A DNA stretch of 64,000 nt. Origin: Calliopsis andreniformis (lineage: Eukaryota > Arthropoda > Insecta > Hymenoptera > Andrenidae). The notes beneath the pieces were generated by a model. That model did no database searches and was not told the DNA's origin. It saw only the letters and a list, made by a program, of their open reading frames with translations. Every line of letters begins with the position of its first letter. The stretch's first letter is position 1. The position numbers and the translations under genes were made by a program. The stretch lies in the NCBI RefSeq assembly GCF_051401765.1, contig NW_027480495.1, positions 1,116,001 through 1,180,000 of the forward strand, read 5' to 3'. Of the stretch, positions 1-13,476 are shown piece by piece.

Positions 1-505
1 AATACTCAATCTTGAATCCTCAATCTTCAATCCTCAATACTCAACCTGCAATCCTCAATCCTCAATCCTCAATCCTCCAGACTCAATCCTCAGGCATCAA
101 TACTCAATCTACAATATTCAATACACAATCCTCAATCCTCAATCCTCAGGCATCAATGCTCAATCTACAATATTCAATCCACAATCCTTAATCCTCAATC
201 CACAATCCTCAACCTTCAATACTCAATACTCAATCTTCAATCCTCAATCCTCAATCCTCAATCCTCAATCCTCAATCCTCAATCCTCAATATTCAATCCT
301 CAATACTCAATCTTCAATCATCAATCCTCAATCCTCAATTCTCAGTCGTCAATCCTCAGTCATCAATCCACAATCTTCAATACTCAATCGTCAATCCTTA
401 GCCCTCAATCCTCAATCCTCGATCCTCGTTCCTCAAACCTCAATCCTCAACCCTCAGTCTTCATCCTCAATCCTCAAACCTCAATCCTCAACCCTCAATA
501 TTCAA

Positions 506-540
506 TCGCCAATACTCAATCTGCAATCCCCAATACTCAA
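506..540. repeat. TCGCC diagnostic block of the satellite (12 copies in window)
   Basis: A variant run starting TCGCCAATACTCAATCTGC marks one register of the higher-order repeat. It occurs at 506, 8096, 11591, 17001, 22651, 24214, 31957, 43817, 45373, 48469, 50025 and 57482. Spacings of 1,563 and 1,556 bp (22651/24214, 43817/45373, 48469/50025) reveal a unit of about 1.56 kb inside the 4,652-bp copies. The 3,495- and 4,652-bp spacings mark the tandem duplications. Confidence 0.85.
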
Positions 541-720
541 ACCTCAATCCTCAATCCTCATTACTCAATCCTCAATACCCAATCCTCAATCCTCAATCCT
601 CAATCCTCAATCCTCAGTATTCAATCATCAATACTCAATCTTGAATCCTCAATCTTCAATCCTCAATACTCAACCTTCAATCCTCAATCGTCAATCCTCA
701 ATCCTCAATCCTCAATCCTC

Positions 721-835
721 AGGCATCAATACTCAATCTACAATATTCAATCCACAATCCTCAATCCTCAATCCTCAGGCATCAATACTCAATCTACAAT
801 ATTCAATCCACAATCCTTAATCCTCAATCCACAAT
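721..835. repeat. 56-bp doublet block with AGGCATC marker (example)
   Basis: Two copies of a variant block beginning AGGCATC, followed by a unit reading ACAATAT and by TCCACAATCC, start at 721 and 777, exactly 56 bp (eight heptamers) apart. The same doublet with the same 56-bp spacing occurs at 15555/15611, 17216/17272 and 22880/22936, with further pairs in the 43-51 kb copies. The constant spacing shows that the doublet formed once and was then carried along in larger duplications. Confidence 0.8.
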
Positions 836-3390
836 CCTCAACCTTCAATACTCAATACTCAATCTTCTATCCTCAATCCTCAATCCTCAATCCTCAATCC
901 TCAATCCTCAATCCTCAATATTCAATCCTCAATACTCAATCCTCAATCATCAATCCTCAATCCTCAATTCTCAGTCGTCAATCCTCAGTCATCAATCCAC
1001 AATCTTCAATACTCAATCGTCAATCCTTAGTCCTCAATCATCAATCCTCGATCCTCGTTCCTCAAACCTCAATCCTCAACCCTCAGTCTTCATCCTCAAT
1101 CCTCAAACCTCAATCCTCAACCCTCAATATTCAATCATCAATACTCAATCTTCAATCCTCAATCCTCAAACCTCAATCCTCAATCCTCATTCTTCAATAC
1201 TAAACACCCAATCCTCAATCCTCAATCCTCAATCCTCAATCCTCAATCTTCAACCCTGAATCCTCAATCCTCAATACTCAATCCTCAATCCTCAATCCTC
1301 AATCCTCAATCCTCAATCCTCAATCCGCAATGTTCAATCCTCAATACTCAATCTTCAATCATCAATCCTCAATCCTCAATTCTCAGTCGTCAATCCTCAG
1401 TCATGAATCCTCAATCTTCAATACTCAATCGTCAATCCTTAGTCCTCAATCCTCAATCCTCAATCCTCGTTCCTCAAACCTCAATCCTCAACCATCAGTC
1501 TTCATCCTCAATCCTCAAACCTCAATCCTCAATCCTCAATATTCAATCATCAATACTCAATCCTCAATCTTCAATCCTCAATACCCAATCTTCAATCCTC
1601 AATCCTCAATCCTCAATCCTCAATCCTCAATCTTCAATACTCAACACTAATCTTCAATCCTCAATCCCCAATCCTCAATCCTCAATCCTCATTCTTCAAT
1701 CCTCAATACCCAATCCTCAATCTTCAATCCTCAATCCTCAATCCTCAGGCATCAATACTCAATCTACAATATTCAATCCACAATCCTCAATCCTCAATCC
1801 TCAATCCTCAATATTCAATCATCAATACTCAATCTTGAATCCTCAATCTTCAATCCTCAATACTCAACATGCAATCCTCAATCCTCAATCCTCAATCCTC
1901 AATCCTCAATCCTCAGGCATCAATACTCAATCTACAATATTCAATCCACAATCCTCAATCCTCAATCCTCAGGCAACAATACTCAATCTACAATATTCAA
2001 TCCACAATCCTTAATCCTCAATCCACAATCCTCAACCTTCAATACTCAATACTCAATCTTCAATCATCAATCCTCAATCCTCAATTCTCAGTCGTCAATC
2101 CTCAGTCATCAATCCACAATCTTCAATACTCAATCGTCAATCCTTAGTCCTCAATCCTCAATCCTCGATCCTCGTTCCTCAAACCTCAATCCTCAACCCT
2201 CAGTCTTCATCCTCAATCCTCAAACCTCAATCCTCAACCCTCAATATTCAATCATCAATACTCAATCTTCAATCCTCAATCCTCAAACCTCAATCCTCAA
2301 TCCTCATTCTTCAATACTAAACACCCAATCCTCAATCCTCAATCCTCAATCCTCAATCCTCAATCCTCAATCATCAACCCTGAATCCTCAATCCTCAATA
2401 CTCAATCCTCAATCTTCAATCCTCAATACTCAATCTTCAATCCTCAATCCTCAATCCTCAATCCTCAATCCGCAATATTCAATCCTCAATACACAATCTT
2501 CAATCATCAATCCTCAATCCTCAATTCACAGTCGTCAATCCTCAGTCATCAATCCTCAATCTTCAATACTCAATCGTCAATCCTTAGTCCTCAATCCTCA
2601 ATCCTCAATCCTCGTTCCTCAAACCTCAATCCTCAACCCTCAGTCTTCATCCTCAATCCTCAAACCTCAATCCTCAATCCTCAATATTCAATCATCAATA
2701 CTCAATCTTCAATCCCCAATCCACAAACCTCAATCCTCAATCCTCACTCTTCAATCCTAAATACCCAATCCTTAATCTTCAATCCTTAATCCTCAATCCT
2801 CAATTCTCAATCCTCAATCCTTAATCCTCAGACCTCAAACATCAATATTCAACCCTCAGTCCTCGTCCTCTATCCACAAACCTCAATCCTCAGTCCTCAA
2901 TATTCAATCATAAATATTCAATCTTCAATCCACAATCCTCAATCCTCAATCCTCAATTCTCAATCCTCAATCTTCAACCCTGAATCCTCAATCCTCAATA
3001 CTCAATCCTCCATCTTCAATCCTCAATACTCAATCTTCAATCCTCAATCCTCAATCGTCAATCCTCAATCCTCAATTTTCAATCCTCAACACTCAATCTT
3101 CAATCCTCAATCCTCAATCCTCAATGCTCAATCCTCATTCTTCAATCCTCAATACCCAATCCTCAATCTTCAATCCTCAATCCTCAATCCTCAATCCTAA
3201 TTCCTCAATCCTCATTCTTCAATCCTCAATACCCAATCCTCAATTTCAATCCTCAATCCTCAATCCTCATTTCTCAATCCTCAATCCTCAATCCTCAATC
3301 CTCATTCCTCAACCCTCAATACCCAATCCTCAATCTTCAATCCTCAAACATCAATCCTCAATTCTCAATCCTCAATCCTCAGTCCTCAGT

Positions 3391-3420
3391 CGTCGAATCT
3401 CAATCCCCGACGCTTAGCAC
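3391..3420. repeat. CG-rich diagnostic block of the satellite (14 copies in window)
   Basis: A degenerate block in which the heptamer pattern is disturbed, reading CGTCGAATCTC, then CCCCGACGCTTAGCAC. It is the main CpG-bearing element of the array. CGAC positions are 3408, 14440, 25441, 29304, 31421, 32971, 38743, 40077, 42300, 47003, 51655, 55518, 58498 and 63354. Two subtypes exist: CGACGCTTAG (3408, 29304, 32971, 38743, 40077, 42300, 55518, 58498, 63354) and CGACCCTTAG (14440, 25441, 31421, 47003, 51655). Subtypes follow the larger duplications, so the block is a good tag for higher-order units. No function is evident. Confidence 0.85.
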
Positions 3421-6400
3421 GCATCCTCAATCCTCAGTCCTCAATCCTCAATCCTCAATCCTAAATCCTCTACCGTCAGTCCTCGTCCTCAATCCTCAAA
3501 CCTCAATCCCCAATCCTCAATATAAAATCAGCAATACTCAATCTTCAATCCTCAATCCTCAATCCTCAATCCTCAATCCTCAATCCTCAATCCTCAATAT
3601 TCAATCATCAATACTCAATCTTCAACCCTCAATCTTCAATCCTCAATACTCAATCTTCCATCCTCAATCCTCAATACTCAATCCTCAATCATCAATCCTT
3701 AGGCATCAATACTCAATCTACAATATTCAATCCTCAATCCTTAATCCTCAATACACAATCCTCAACCTTCAATACTCAATACTCAATCTTCAATCCTCAA
3801 TCCTCAATCCTCAATCCTCAATCCTCAATCCGCAATATTTAATCCTCAATACTCAGTCTTCAATCATCAATCCTCAATCCTCAATTCTCAGTCGTCAATC
3901 CTCAGTCATGAATCCTCAATCTTCAATACTCAATCGTCAATCCTTAGTCCTCAATCCTCGATCCTCGTTCCTCAAACCTCAATCCTCAACCCTCAGTCTT
4001 CATCCTCAATCCTCAAACCTCAATCCTCAACCCTCAATATTCAATCATCAATACTAAACACCCAATCCTCAATCCTCAATCCTCAATCCTCAATCCTCAA
4101 TCTTCAACCCTGAATCCTCAATCCTCAATACTCAATCCTCAATCTTCAATCCTCAATACTCAATCTTCAATCCTCAATCCTCAATCCTCAATCCTCAATC
4201 CGCAATATTCAATCCTCAATACTCAATCTTCAATCATCAATCCTCAATCCTCAATTCTCAGTCGTCAATGCTCAGTCATTAATCCTCAATCTTCAATACT
4301 CAATCGTCAATCCTTAGTCCTCAATCCTCAATCCTCAATCCTCAATCCTCGTTCCTCAAACCTCAATCCTCAACCCTCAGTCTTCATCCTCAATCCTCAA
4401 ACCTCAATCCTCAATCCTCAATATTCATTCATCAATACTCAATCTTCAATCCCCATTCCACAAACCTCAATCCTCAATCCTCACTCTTCAATCCTAAATA
4501 CCCAATCCTTAATCTTCAATCCTTAATCCTCAATCCTCAATTCTCAATCCTCAATCCTTAATCCTCAGACCTCAAACATCAATATTCAACCCTCAGTCCT
4601 CGTCCTCAATCCACAACCCTCAATCCTCAGTCCTCAATATTCAATCATAAATATTCAATCTTCAATCCTCAATCCTCAATCCCCATTCCTCAATCCTCAA
4701 TCCTCAATCTTCAACCCTGAATCCTCAATCCTCAATACTCAGTCCTCCATCTTCAATCCTCAATACTCAATCTTCAATCCTCAATCCTCAATCGTCAATC
4801 CTCAATCCTCAATTTTCAATCCTCAACACTCAATCTTCAATCCTCAATCCTCAATCCTCAATCCCCAATCCTCATTCTTCAATCCTCAATACCCAATCCT
4901 CAATCTTCAATCCTCAATCCTCAATCCTCAATCCTAATTCCTCAATCCTCATTCTTCAATCCTCAATACCCAATCCTCAATCCTCAATCCTCAATCCTCA
5001 TTCCTCAATATTCAATCATCAATACTCAATCTTCAACCCTCAATCTTCAATCCTCAATACTCAATCTTCAATCCTCAATCCTCAATCCTCAATCCTCAGG
5101 CATCAATACTCAATCTACAATATTCAATCCTCAGTCCTTAATCCTCAATCCACAATCCTCAACCTTCAATACTCAATACTCTATCTTCAATCCTCAATCC
5201 TCAATCCTCAATCCTCAATCCTCAATCCTCAATCCTCAGGCATCAAAACTCAATCTTCAATGCTCAATCCTCAAACCTCAATCCTCAATCCTCATTCCCC
5301 AACCCTCAATCCTCATTCCTCAAACCTCAACCCTCAACCCTCAGTCCTCATACTCAATTCTCAATTCTCAATCCTCAATCCTCAATCCTCAATCCTCAAT
5401 CTTCAATCCTCAATAATCAATCTCCAATCCTCAATCCTCAATTCTCGATCCTCAATCCTCAGGCATCAATACTCAATCTTCTATACTCAACACTCAATAC
5501 TCACTCCTCAATCCTCAATCCTCAAACCTCAATCCTCAATCCTCAATATTCAATCATCAATTCTCAATCTTCAATCCGCAATCCTCAATCCTCAATCCTC
5601 AACCCTCAATCCTCATTCCTCAAACCTCAATCCTCAACCCTCAGTCCTCATACTCAATTCTCAATTCTCAATCCTCAATTCTCAATCCTCAATCTTCAGT
5701 CCTCAATAATCAATCTCTAATTCTAGATCCTCAATCCCCTATCTTCAATCCTTAATCCTCAATCTTCAATCCCCAATCCCCAGTACTCAATCTTCAATCC
5801 TCAATGCTCAATCCTCAATCCTCAATCCTCAGTCCTCAGACCTCAATCTTCAATCCTCAAACCTCAATCCTCAACCGTCAGTCCTCATTCTCGAACCTCA
5901 ATCCTCAATCCTCAATCCTCAATCTTCAATCCCCAATACTCAATCTTCAATCCTCAATCCTCAATACTCAATCCTCAATCCTCAAGCCTCAGGCATCAAT
6001 ACTCAATCTTCAATACTCAATCCTCAATCCTCAATCCTCAATCCTCAATCCTCAATCCTCAACCATCAATCCTCATTCCTCAAACCTCAATCCGCAACCC
6101 TCAGTCCACATCCTCAATTCTCAATTCTCAATCCTCAATCCTCAATCCTCAATCTTCAATCCTCAATAATCAATCTCCGATCCTAGGTCCTCAATCCCCA
6201 AACTTCAATCGTTAATCCTCAATCTTCAATCCTCAATCCCCAGTCATCAATCTTCAATCCTCAATGCTCAATCCTCAATCCTCAATCCTCAGTCCTCAAT
6301 CCCCAATCCTTAATCCTCAAACCTCAATCCTCAACCGTCAGTCCTCGTCCTCAATCCTCAAACCTCAATCATGAATCCTCAATATTCAATCATCAATACT

Positions 6401-6666
6401 CAATCTTCAATCCTCAATCCTCAAACCTCAATCCTCAATCCTCATTCTTCAATCCTAAATACCCAATCCTCAATTTCCAATCCTCAATCCTCAATCCTCA
6501 ATTCTCAATCCTCAATCCTTAATCCTCAGACCTCAAACATCAATATTCAACCCTCAGTCCTCGTCCTCAGTCCACAACCCTCAATCCTCAGTCCTCAATA
6601 TTCAATCATCAATATTCAATCTTCAATCCTCAATCCTCAATCCTCAATCCTCAATCCTCAATCCTC

Positions 6667-6790
6667 AATTTTCAACCCTGAATCCTCAATCCTCAATACT
6701 CAATCCTCTATCTTCAATCCTCAATACTCAATCTTCAATCCTTAATCCTCAATCTGCAATCCCGAATCCCCAGTACGCAATCTTCAATCC
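6667..6790. repeat. AATTTT block, third copy of the sequence at the A and A' borders
   Basis: The block that opens superunits A (21695) and A' (42902) is also at 6667. It includes CTCTATCTTC, CCTTAATCCTC, TCTGC and CCCGAATCCCC. Spacings are 15,028 and 21,207 bp. It marks the left end of homology between large duplicates and may be an old junction. Confidence 0.75.
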
Positions 6791-7009
6791 TCAATGCTCA
6801 ATCCTCAATCCTCAACCTCAGTCCTCAGTCCTCAATCTTCAATCCTCAAACCTCAATCCTCAACCGTCAGTCCTCATTCTCCATCCTCAATCCTCAATCC
6901 TCAATCCTCAATCTTCAATCCCCAACACTCAATCTTCAATCCTCAATCCTCAATCCTCAATCCTCAATCCTCAATCCTCAGGTATCAATACTCAATCTTC
7001 AATACTCAA

Positions 7010-10000
7010 TCCTCAATCCTCAATCCTCAATCCTCAATCCTCAACCATCAATCCTCATTCCTCAAACCTCAATCCTCAACCCTCAGTCCTCATCCTCAAT
7101 TCTCAATTCTCAATCCTCAATCGTCAATCCTCAATCTTCAATCCTCAATAATCAATCTCCGATCCCAGATCCTCAATCCCCAATCTTCAATCGTTAATCC
7201 TCAATATTCAATCCTCAATCCCCAGTCATCAATCTTCAATCCTCAATGCTCAATCCTCAATCCTCAATCCTCAATCCTCAGTCCTCAATCCCCAATCCTC
7301 AATCCTCTAACCTCAATCCTCAACCGTCAGTCCTCGTCCTCAATCCTCAAACCTCAATCCTCAATCCTCAATATTCAATCGACAATACTCAATCATCAAT
7401 CCTCAATCCTCAAACCTCAATCCTCAATCCTCATCCTTCAATCCTAAATACCCAATCCTCAATCTTCAATCCTCAATCCTCAATCCTCAATTCTCAATCC
7501 TCAATCCTTAATACTCAGACCTCAAACATCAATATTCAACCCTCAGCCCTCGTCCTCAATCCACAACCCTCAATCCTCAGTCCTCAATATTCAATCATCA
7601 ATATTCAATCTTCAATCCTCAATACTCAATCCTCAATCCTCGATCCTCAATCCTCAATTTTCAACCCTGAATCCTCAATCCTCAATACTCAATCCTTAAT
7701 CTTCAATCCTCAATACCCAATCTTCAATCCTCAATCCTCAATCCTCAATCCTCAAACCTCAATCTTCAATCCTCAACACTAATCTTCAATCCTCAATCCC
7801 CAATCCTCAATCCTCAATCCTCATTCTTCAATCCTCAATACCCAATCCTCAATCTTCAATCCTCAATCCTCAATCCTCAATCCTAATTCCTCAATCCTCA
7901 TTCTTCAATCCTCAATACCCAATCCTCAATTTCAATCCTCAATCCTCAACCCTCATTTCTCAATCCTCAATCTTCATCCCTCAGCCCTCATCCTCCATCC
8001 TCAGTACTCAATCCTCTATCCTCAATCTTCAATCCTCAATACTCAATCTTCGATCCTCATTCCTCAATCCTCAATCCTCAATCCTCAATCTTCAATCGCC
8101 AATACTCAATCTGCAATCCCCAATACTCAAACCTCAATCCTCAATCCTCATTACTCAATCCTCAATACCCAATCCTCAATCCTCAATCCTCAATCCTCAA
8201 TCCTCAATATTCAATCATCAATACTCAATCTTGAATATTCAATCTTCAATCCTCAATACTCAACCTTCAATCCTCAATCCTCAATCCTCAATCCTCAATC
8301 CTCAATCCTCAGGCATCAATACTCAATCTACAATATTCAATCCACAATCCTCAATCCTCAAACCTCAGGCATCAATACTCAATCTACAATATTCAATCCA
8401 CAATCCTTAATCCTCAATCCACAATCCTCAACTTTCAATACTCAATACTCAATCTTCAATCCTGAATCCTCAATCCTCAATCCTCAATCCTCAATCCTCA
8501 ATCCTCAATATTCAATCCCCAATACTCAATCTTCAATCATCAATCCTCAATCCTCAATTCTCAGTCGTCAATCCTCAGTCATCAATCCTCAATCTTCAAT
8601 ACTCAATCGTCAATCCTTAGTCCTCAATCCTCAATCCTCGATCCTCGTTCCTCAAACCTCAATCCTCAACCCTCAGTCTTCATCCTCAATCCTCAAACCT
8701 CAATCCTCAACCCTCAATATTCAATCATCAATACTCAATCTTCAATCCTCAATCCTCAAACCTCAATCCTCAATCCTCATTCTTCAATACTAAACACCCA
8801 ATCCTCAATCCTCAATCCTCAATCCTCAATCCTCAATCCTCAATCTTCAGCCCTGAATCCTCAATCCTCAATACTCAATCCTCAATCTTCAATCCTCAAT
8901 ACTCAATCTTCAATCCTCAATCCTCAATCCTCAATCCTCAATATTCAATCATCAATACTCAATCTTCAATCCTCAATCCTCAATCCTCAATCCTCAATCC
9001 TCAATCCTCAATCCTCAAACCTCAATCCTCAGTCCTCAATCCTCAATCCGCAATATTCAATCCTCAATACTCAACCTTCAATCATCAATACTCAATCCTC
9101 AATTCTCAGTCGTCAATCCTCAGTCATCAATCCTCAATCTTCAATACTCGATCGTGAATCCTTAGTCCACAATCCTCAATCATCAATCATCGTTCCTCAA
9201 ACCTCAATCCTCAATCCTCAATATTCAATCATCAATACTCAATCTTCAATCCCCAATCCTCAAACCTCAATCCTCAATCCACATTCTTCAATCCTAAATA
9301 CCCAATCCTTAATCTTCAATCCTCAATCCTCAATCCTCAATTCTCAATCCTCAATCCTTAATCCTCAGACCTCAAACATCAATATTCAACCCTCAGTCCT
9401 CGTCCTCAATCCACAACCCTCAATCCTCAGTCCTCAATATTCAATCATAAATATTCAATCTTCAATCCTCAATCCTCAATCCTCAATCCTCAATCCTCAA
9501 TCCTCAGTCTTCAACCCTGAATCCTCAATACTCAATCCTCAATCTTCAATCCTCAATACTCAATCTTCAATCCTCAATCCTCAATCCTCGATCCTCGTTC
9601 CTCAAACCTCAATCCTCAACACTCAGTCTTCATCCTCAATCCTCAAACCTCAATCCTCAACCCTCAATATTCAATCATCAATACTCAATCTTCAATCCTC
9701 AATCCTCAAACCTCAATCCTCAATCCTCATTCTTCAATACTAAACACCCATTCCTCAATCCTCAATCCTCAATCCTCAATCCTCAATCCTCAATCTTCAA
9801 CCCTGAATACTCAATCCTCAATACTCAATCCTCAATCTTCAATCCTCAATCCTCAATCCTCAATTCTCAATCCTCAATCCTTAATACTCAGACCTCAAAC
9901 ATCAATATTCAACCCTCAGTCCTCGTCCTCAATCCACAACCCTCAATCCTCAGTCCTCAATATTCAATCATAAATATTCAATCTTCAATCCTCAATCCTC

Positions 10001-10504
10001 AATCCTCAATCCTCAATCCTCAATCCTCAGTCTTCAACCCTGAATCCTCAATACTCAATCCTCAATCTTCAATCCTCAATACTCAATCTTCAATCCTCAA
10101 TCCTCAATCCTCGATCCTCGTTCCTCAAACCTCAATCCTCAACACTCAGTCTTCATCCTCAATCCTCAAACCTCAATCCTCAACCCTCAATATTCAATCA
10201 TCAATACTCAATCTTCAATCCTCAATCCTCAAACCTCAATCCTCAATCCTCATTCTTCAATACTAAACACCCATTCCTCAATCCTCAATCCTCAATCCTC
10301 AATCCTCAATCCTCAATCTTCAACCCTGAATACTCAATCCTCAATACTCAATCCTCAATCTTCAATCCTCAATCCTCAATCCTCAATTCTCAATCCTCAA
10401 TCCTTAATACTCAGACCTCGAACATCAATATTCAACCCTCAGCCCTCGTCCTCAATCCGCAACCCTCAATCCTCAGTCCTCAATATTCACTCATCAATAT
10501 TCAA
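7010..10504. repeat. 3,495-bp higher-order unit, copy 1
   Basis: This block is followed directly by a near-identical copy at an offset of 3,495 bp (7246 to 10741, 8096 to 11591, 9588 to 13083). The few differences noticed are substitutions, for example C at 7460 against T at 10955, and CAATAC near 9097 against CAATCC in copy 2. Copy 1 is longer than copy 2 by 523 bp because of an internal tandem duplication. Edges are approximate, since breakpoints inside heptamer runs cannot be placed exactly. Confidence 0.85.
9311..10356. repeat. 523-bp tandem duplication nested in the 3,495-bp unit
   Basis: Two adjacent 523-bp units, 9311-9833 and 9834-10356. The diagnostic TCGATCCTCG block is at 9588 in the first and 10111 in the second, with very few mismatches between them (for example C at 9363 against A at 9886). 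The second 3,495-bp copy has only one such unit (TCG at 13083), so the duplication either arose in copy 1 after the larger event or was lost from copy 2. 523 is 74 heptamers plus 5 bp, so the period is not a whole number of heptamers. Confidence 0.85.
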
Positions 10505-13476
10505 TCTTCAATCCTCAATCCTCAATCCTCAATCCTCAACCATCAATCCTCATTCCTCAAACCTCAATCCTCAACCCTCAGTCCTCATCCTCAATTCTCA
10601 ATTCTCAATCCTCAATCGTCAATCCTCAATCTTCAATCCTCAATAATCAATCTCCGATCCCAGATCCTCAATCCCCAATCTTCAATCGTTAATCCTCAAT
10701 ATTCAATCCTCAATCCCCAGTCATCAATCTTCAATCCTCAATGCTCAATCCTCAATCCTCAATCCTCAATCCTCAGTCCTCAATCCCCAATCCTCAATCC
10801 TCTAACCTCAATCCTCAACCGTCAGTCCTCGTCCTCAATCCTCAAACCTCAATCCTCAATCCTCAATATTCAATCGACAATACTCAATCATCAATCCTCA
10901 ATCCTCAAACCTCAATCCTCAATCCTCATCCTTCAATCCTAAATACCCAATCCTTAATCTTCAATCCTCAATCCTCAATCCTCAATTCTCAATCCTCAAT
11001 CCTTAATACTCAGACCTCAAACATCAATATTCAACCCTCAGCCCTCGTCCTCAATCCACAACCCTCAATCCTCAGTCCTCAATATTCAATCATCAATATT
11101 CAATCTTCAATCCTCAATACTCAATCCTCAATCCTCGATCCTCAATCCTCAATTTTCAACCCTGAATCCTCAATCCTCAATACTCAATCCTTAATCTTCA
11201 ATCCTCAATACCCAATCTTCAATCCTCAATCCTCAATCCTCAATCCTCAAACCTCAATCTTCAATCCTCAACACTAATCTTCAATCCTCAATCCCCAATC
11301 CTCAATCCTCAATCCTCATTCTTCAATCCTCAATACCCAATCCTCAATCTTCAATCCTCAATCCTCAATCCTCAATCCTAATTCCTCAATCCTCATTCTT
11401 CAATCCTCAATACCCAATCCTCAATTTCAATCCTCAATCCTCAACCCTCATTTCTCAATCCTCAATCTTCATCCCTCAGCCCTCATCCTCCATCCTCAGT
11501 ACTCAATCCTCTATCCTCAATCTTCAATCCTCAATACTCAATCTTCGATCCTCATTCCTCAATCCTCAATCCTCAATCCTCAATCTTCAATCGCCAATAC
11601 TCAATCTGCAATCCCCAATACTCAAACCTCAATCCTCAATCCTCATTACTCAATCCTCAATACCCAATCCTCAATCCTCAATCCTCAATCCTCAATCCTC
11701 AATATTCAATCATCAATACTCAATCTTGAATATTCAATCTTCAATCCTCAATACTCAACCTTCAATCCTCAATCCTCAATCCTCAATCCTCAATCCTCAA
11801 TCCTCAGGCATCAATACTCAATCTACAATATTCAATCCACAATCCTCAATCCTCAAACCTCAGGCATCAATACTCAATCTACAATATTCAATCCACAATC
11901 CTTAATCCTCAATCCACAATCCTCAACTTTCAATACTCAATACTCAATCTTCAATCCTGAATCCTCAATCCTCAATCCTCAATCCTCAATCCTCAATCCT
12001 CAATATTCAATCCCCAATACTCAATCTTCAATCATCAATCCTCAATCCTCAATTCTCAGTCGTCAATCCTCAGTCATCAATCCTCAATCTTCAATACTCA
12101 ATCGTCAATCCTTAGTCCTCAATCCTCAATCCTCGATCCTCGTTCCTCAAACCTCAATCCTCAACCCTCAGTCTTCATCCTCAATCCTCAAACCTCAATC
12201 CTCAACCCTCAATATTCAATCATCAATACTCAATCTTCAATCCTCAATCCTCAAACCTCAATCCTCAATCCTCATTCTTCAATACTAAACACCCAATCCT
12301 CAATCCTCAATCCTCAATCCTCAATCCTCAATCCTCAATCTTCAGCCCTGAATCCTCAATCCTCAATACTCAATCCTCAATCTTCAATCCTCAATACTCA
12401 ATCTTCAATCCTCAATCCTCAATCCTCAATCCTCAATATTCAATCATCAATACTCAATCTTCAATCCTCAATCCTCAATCCTCAATCCTCAATCCTCAAT
12501 CCTCAATCCTCAAACCTCAATCCTCAGTCCTCAATCCTCAATCCGCAATATTCAATCCTCAATACTCAACCTTCAATCATCAATCCTCAATCCTCAATTC
12601 TCAGTCGTCAATCCTCAGTCATCAATCCTCAATCTTCAATACTCGATCGTGAATCCTTAGTCCACAATCCTCAATCATCAATCATCGTTCCTCAAACCTC
12701 AATCCTCAATCCTCAATATTCAATCATCAATACTCAATCTTCAATCCCCAATCCTCAAACCTCAATCCTCAATCCACATTCTTCAATCCTAAATACCCAA
12801 TCCTTAATCTTCAATCCTCAATCCTCAATCCTCAATTCTCAATCCTCAATCCTTAATCCTCAGACCTCAAACATCAATATTCAACCCTCAGTCCTCGTCC
12901 TCAATCCACAACCCTCAATCCTCAGTCCTCAATATTCAATCATAAATATTCAATCTTCAATCCTCAATCCTCAATCCTCAATCCTCAATCCTCAATCCTC
13001 AGTCTTCAACCCTGAATCCTCAATACTCAATCCTCAATCTTCAATCCTCAATACTCAATCTTCCATCCTCAATCCTCAATCCTCGATCCTCGTTCCTCAA
13101 ACCTCAATCCTCAACACTCAGTCTTCATCCTCAATCCTCAAACCTCAATCCTCAACCCTCAATATTCAATCATCAATACTCAATCTTCAATCCTCAATCC
13201 TCAAACCTCAATCCTCAATCCTCATTCTTCAATACTAAACACCCATTCCTCAATCCTCAATCCTCAATCCTCAATCCTCAATCCTCAATCTTCAACCCTG
13301 AATACTCAATCCTCAATACTCAATCCTCAATCTTCAATCCTCAATCCTCAATCCTCAATTCTCAATCCTCAATCCTTAATACTCAGACCTCAAACATCAA
13401 TATTCAACCCTCAGCCCTCGTCCTCAATCCACAACCCTCAATCCTCAGTCCTCAATATTCACTCATCAATATTCAA
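10505..13476. repeat. 3,495-bp higher-order unit, copy 2 (2,972 bp, one 523-bp unit fewer)
   Basis: Matches 7010 onward at +3,495 bp up to the region of the 523-bp duplication, then matches the remainder of copy 1 at +2,972 bp (AGCCCTCG at 10441 and 13413). The small number of substitutions against copy 1 suggests that this tandem duplication is recent compared with divergence among individual heptamers. Confidence 0.83.

Larger units (their letters stand above)
1..7009. repeat. Left mosaic domain of the satellite
   Basis: Heptamer repeats with a relatively high load of variants and no gene. Blocks recur inside the domain: the block around 2744 reappears at 4481 (1,737 bp apart), and the block around 2531 reappears at 4261 (1,730 bp apart). 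This indicates an older higher-order unit of about 1.7 kb altered by small indels. The part from about 6.0 to 6.9 kb corresponds to 21.06-21.9 kb at a constant offset of 15,028 bp (for example 6264 to 21292 and 6761 to 21789). One copy of the TCGCC marker (506) and one of the CG-rich marker (3408) lie here. Confidence 0.8.

Noticed and set aside
3391..3420. CG-rich block as a tRNA fragment, promoter or protein gene remnant
   Set aside because: It is too short, has no cloverleaf potential that I can see and no neighbouring gene signal. It fits as a diverged satellite segment.
6171..6210. Palindromic CCTAGG-like sites near TCTCCGATCC (6180, 21.2 kb; related CCCAGATCC at 7160 and 10660) as attachment or restriction-type signals
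   Set aside because: They arise by one or two changes in heptamers and recur only because the segment was duplicated.
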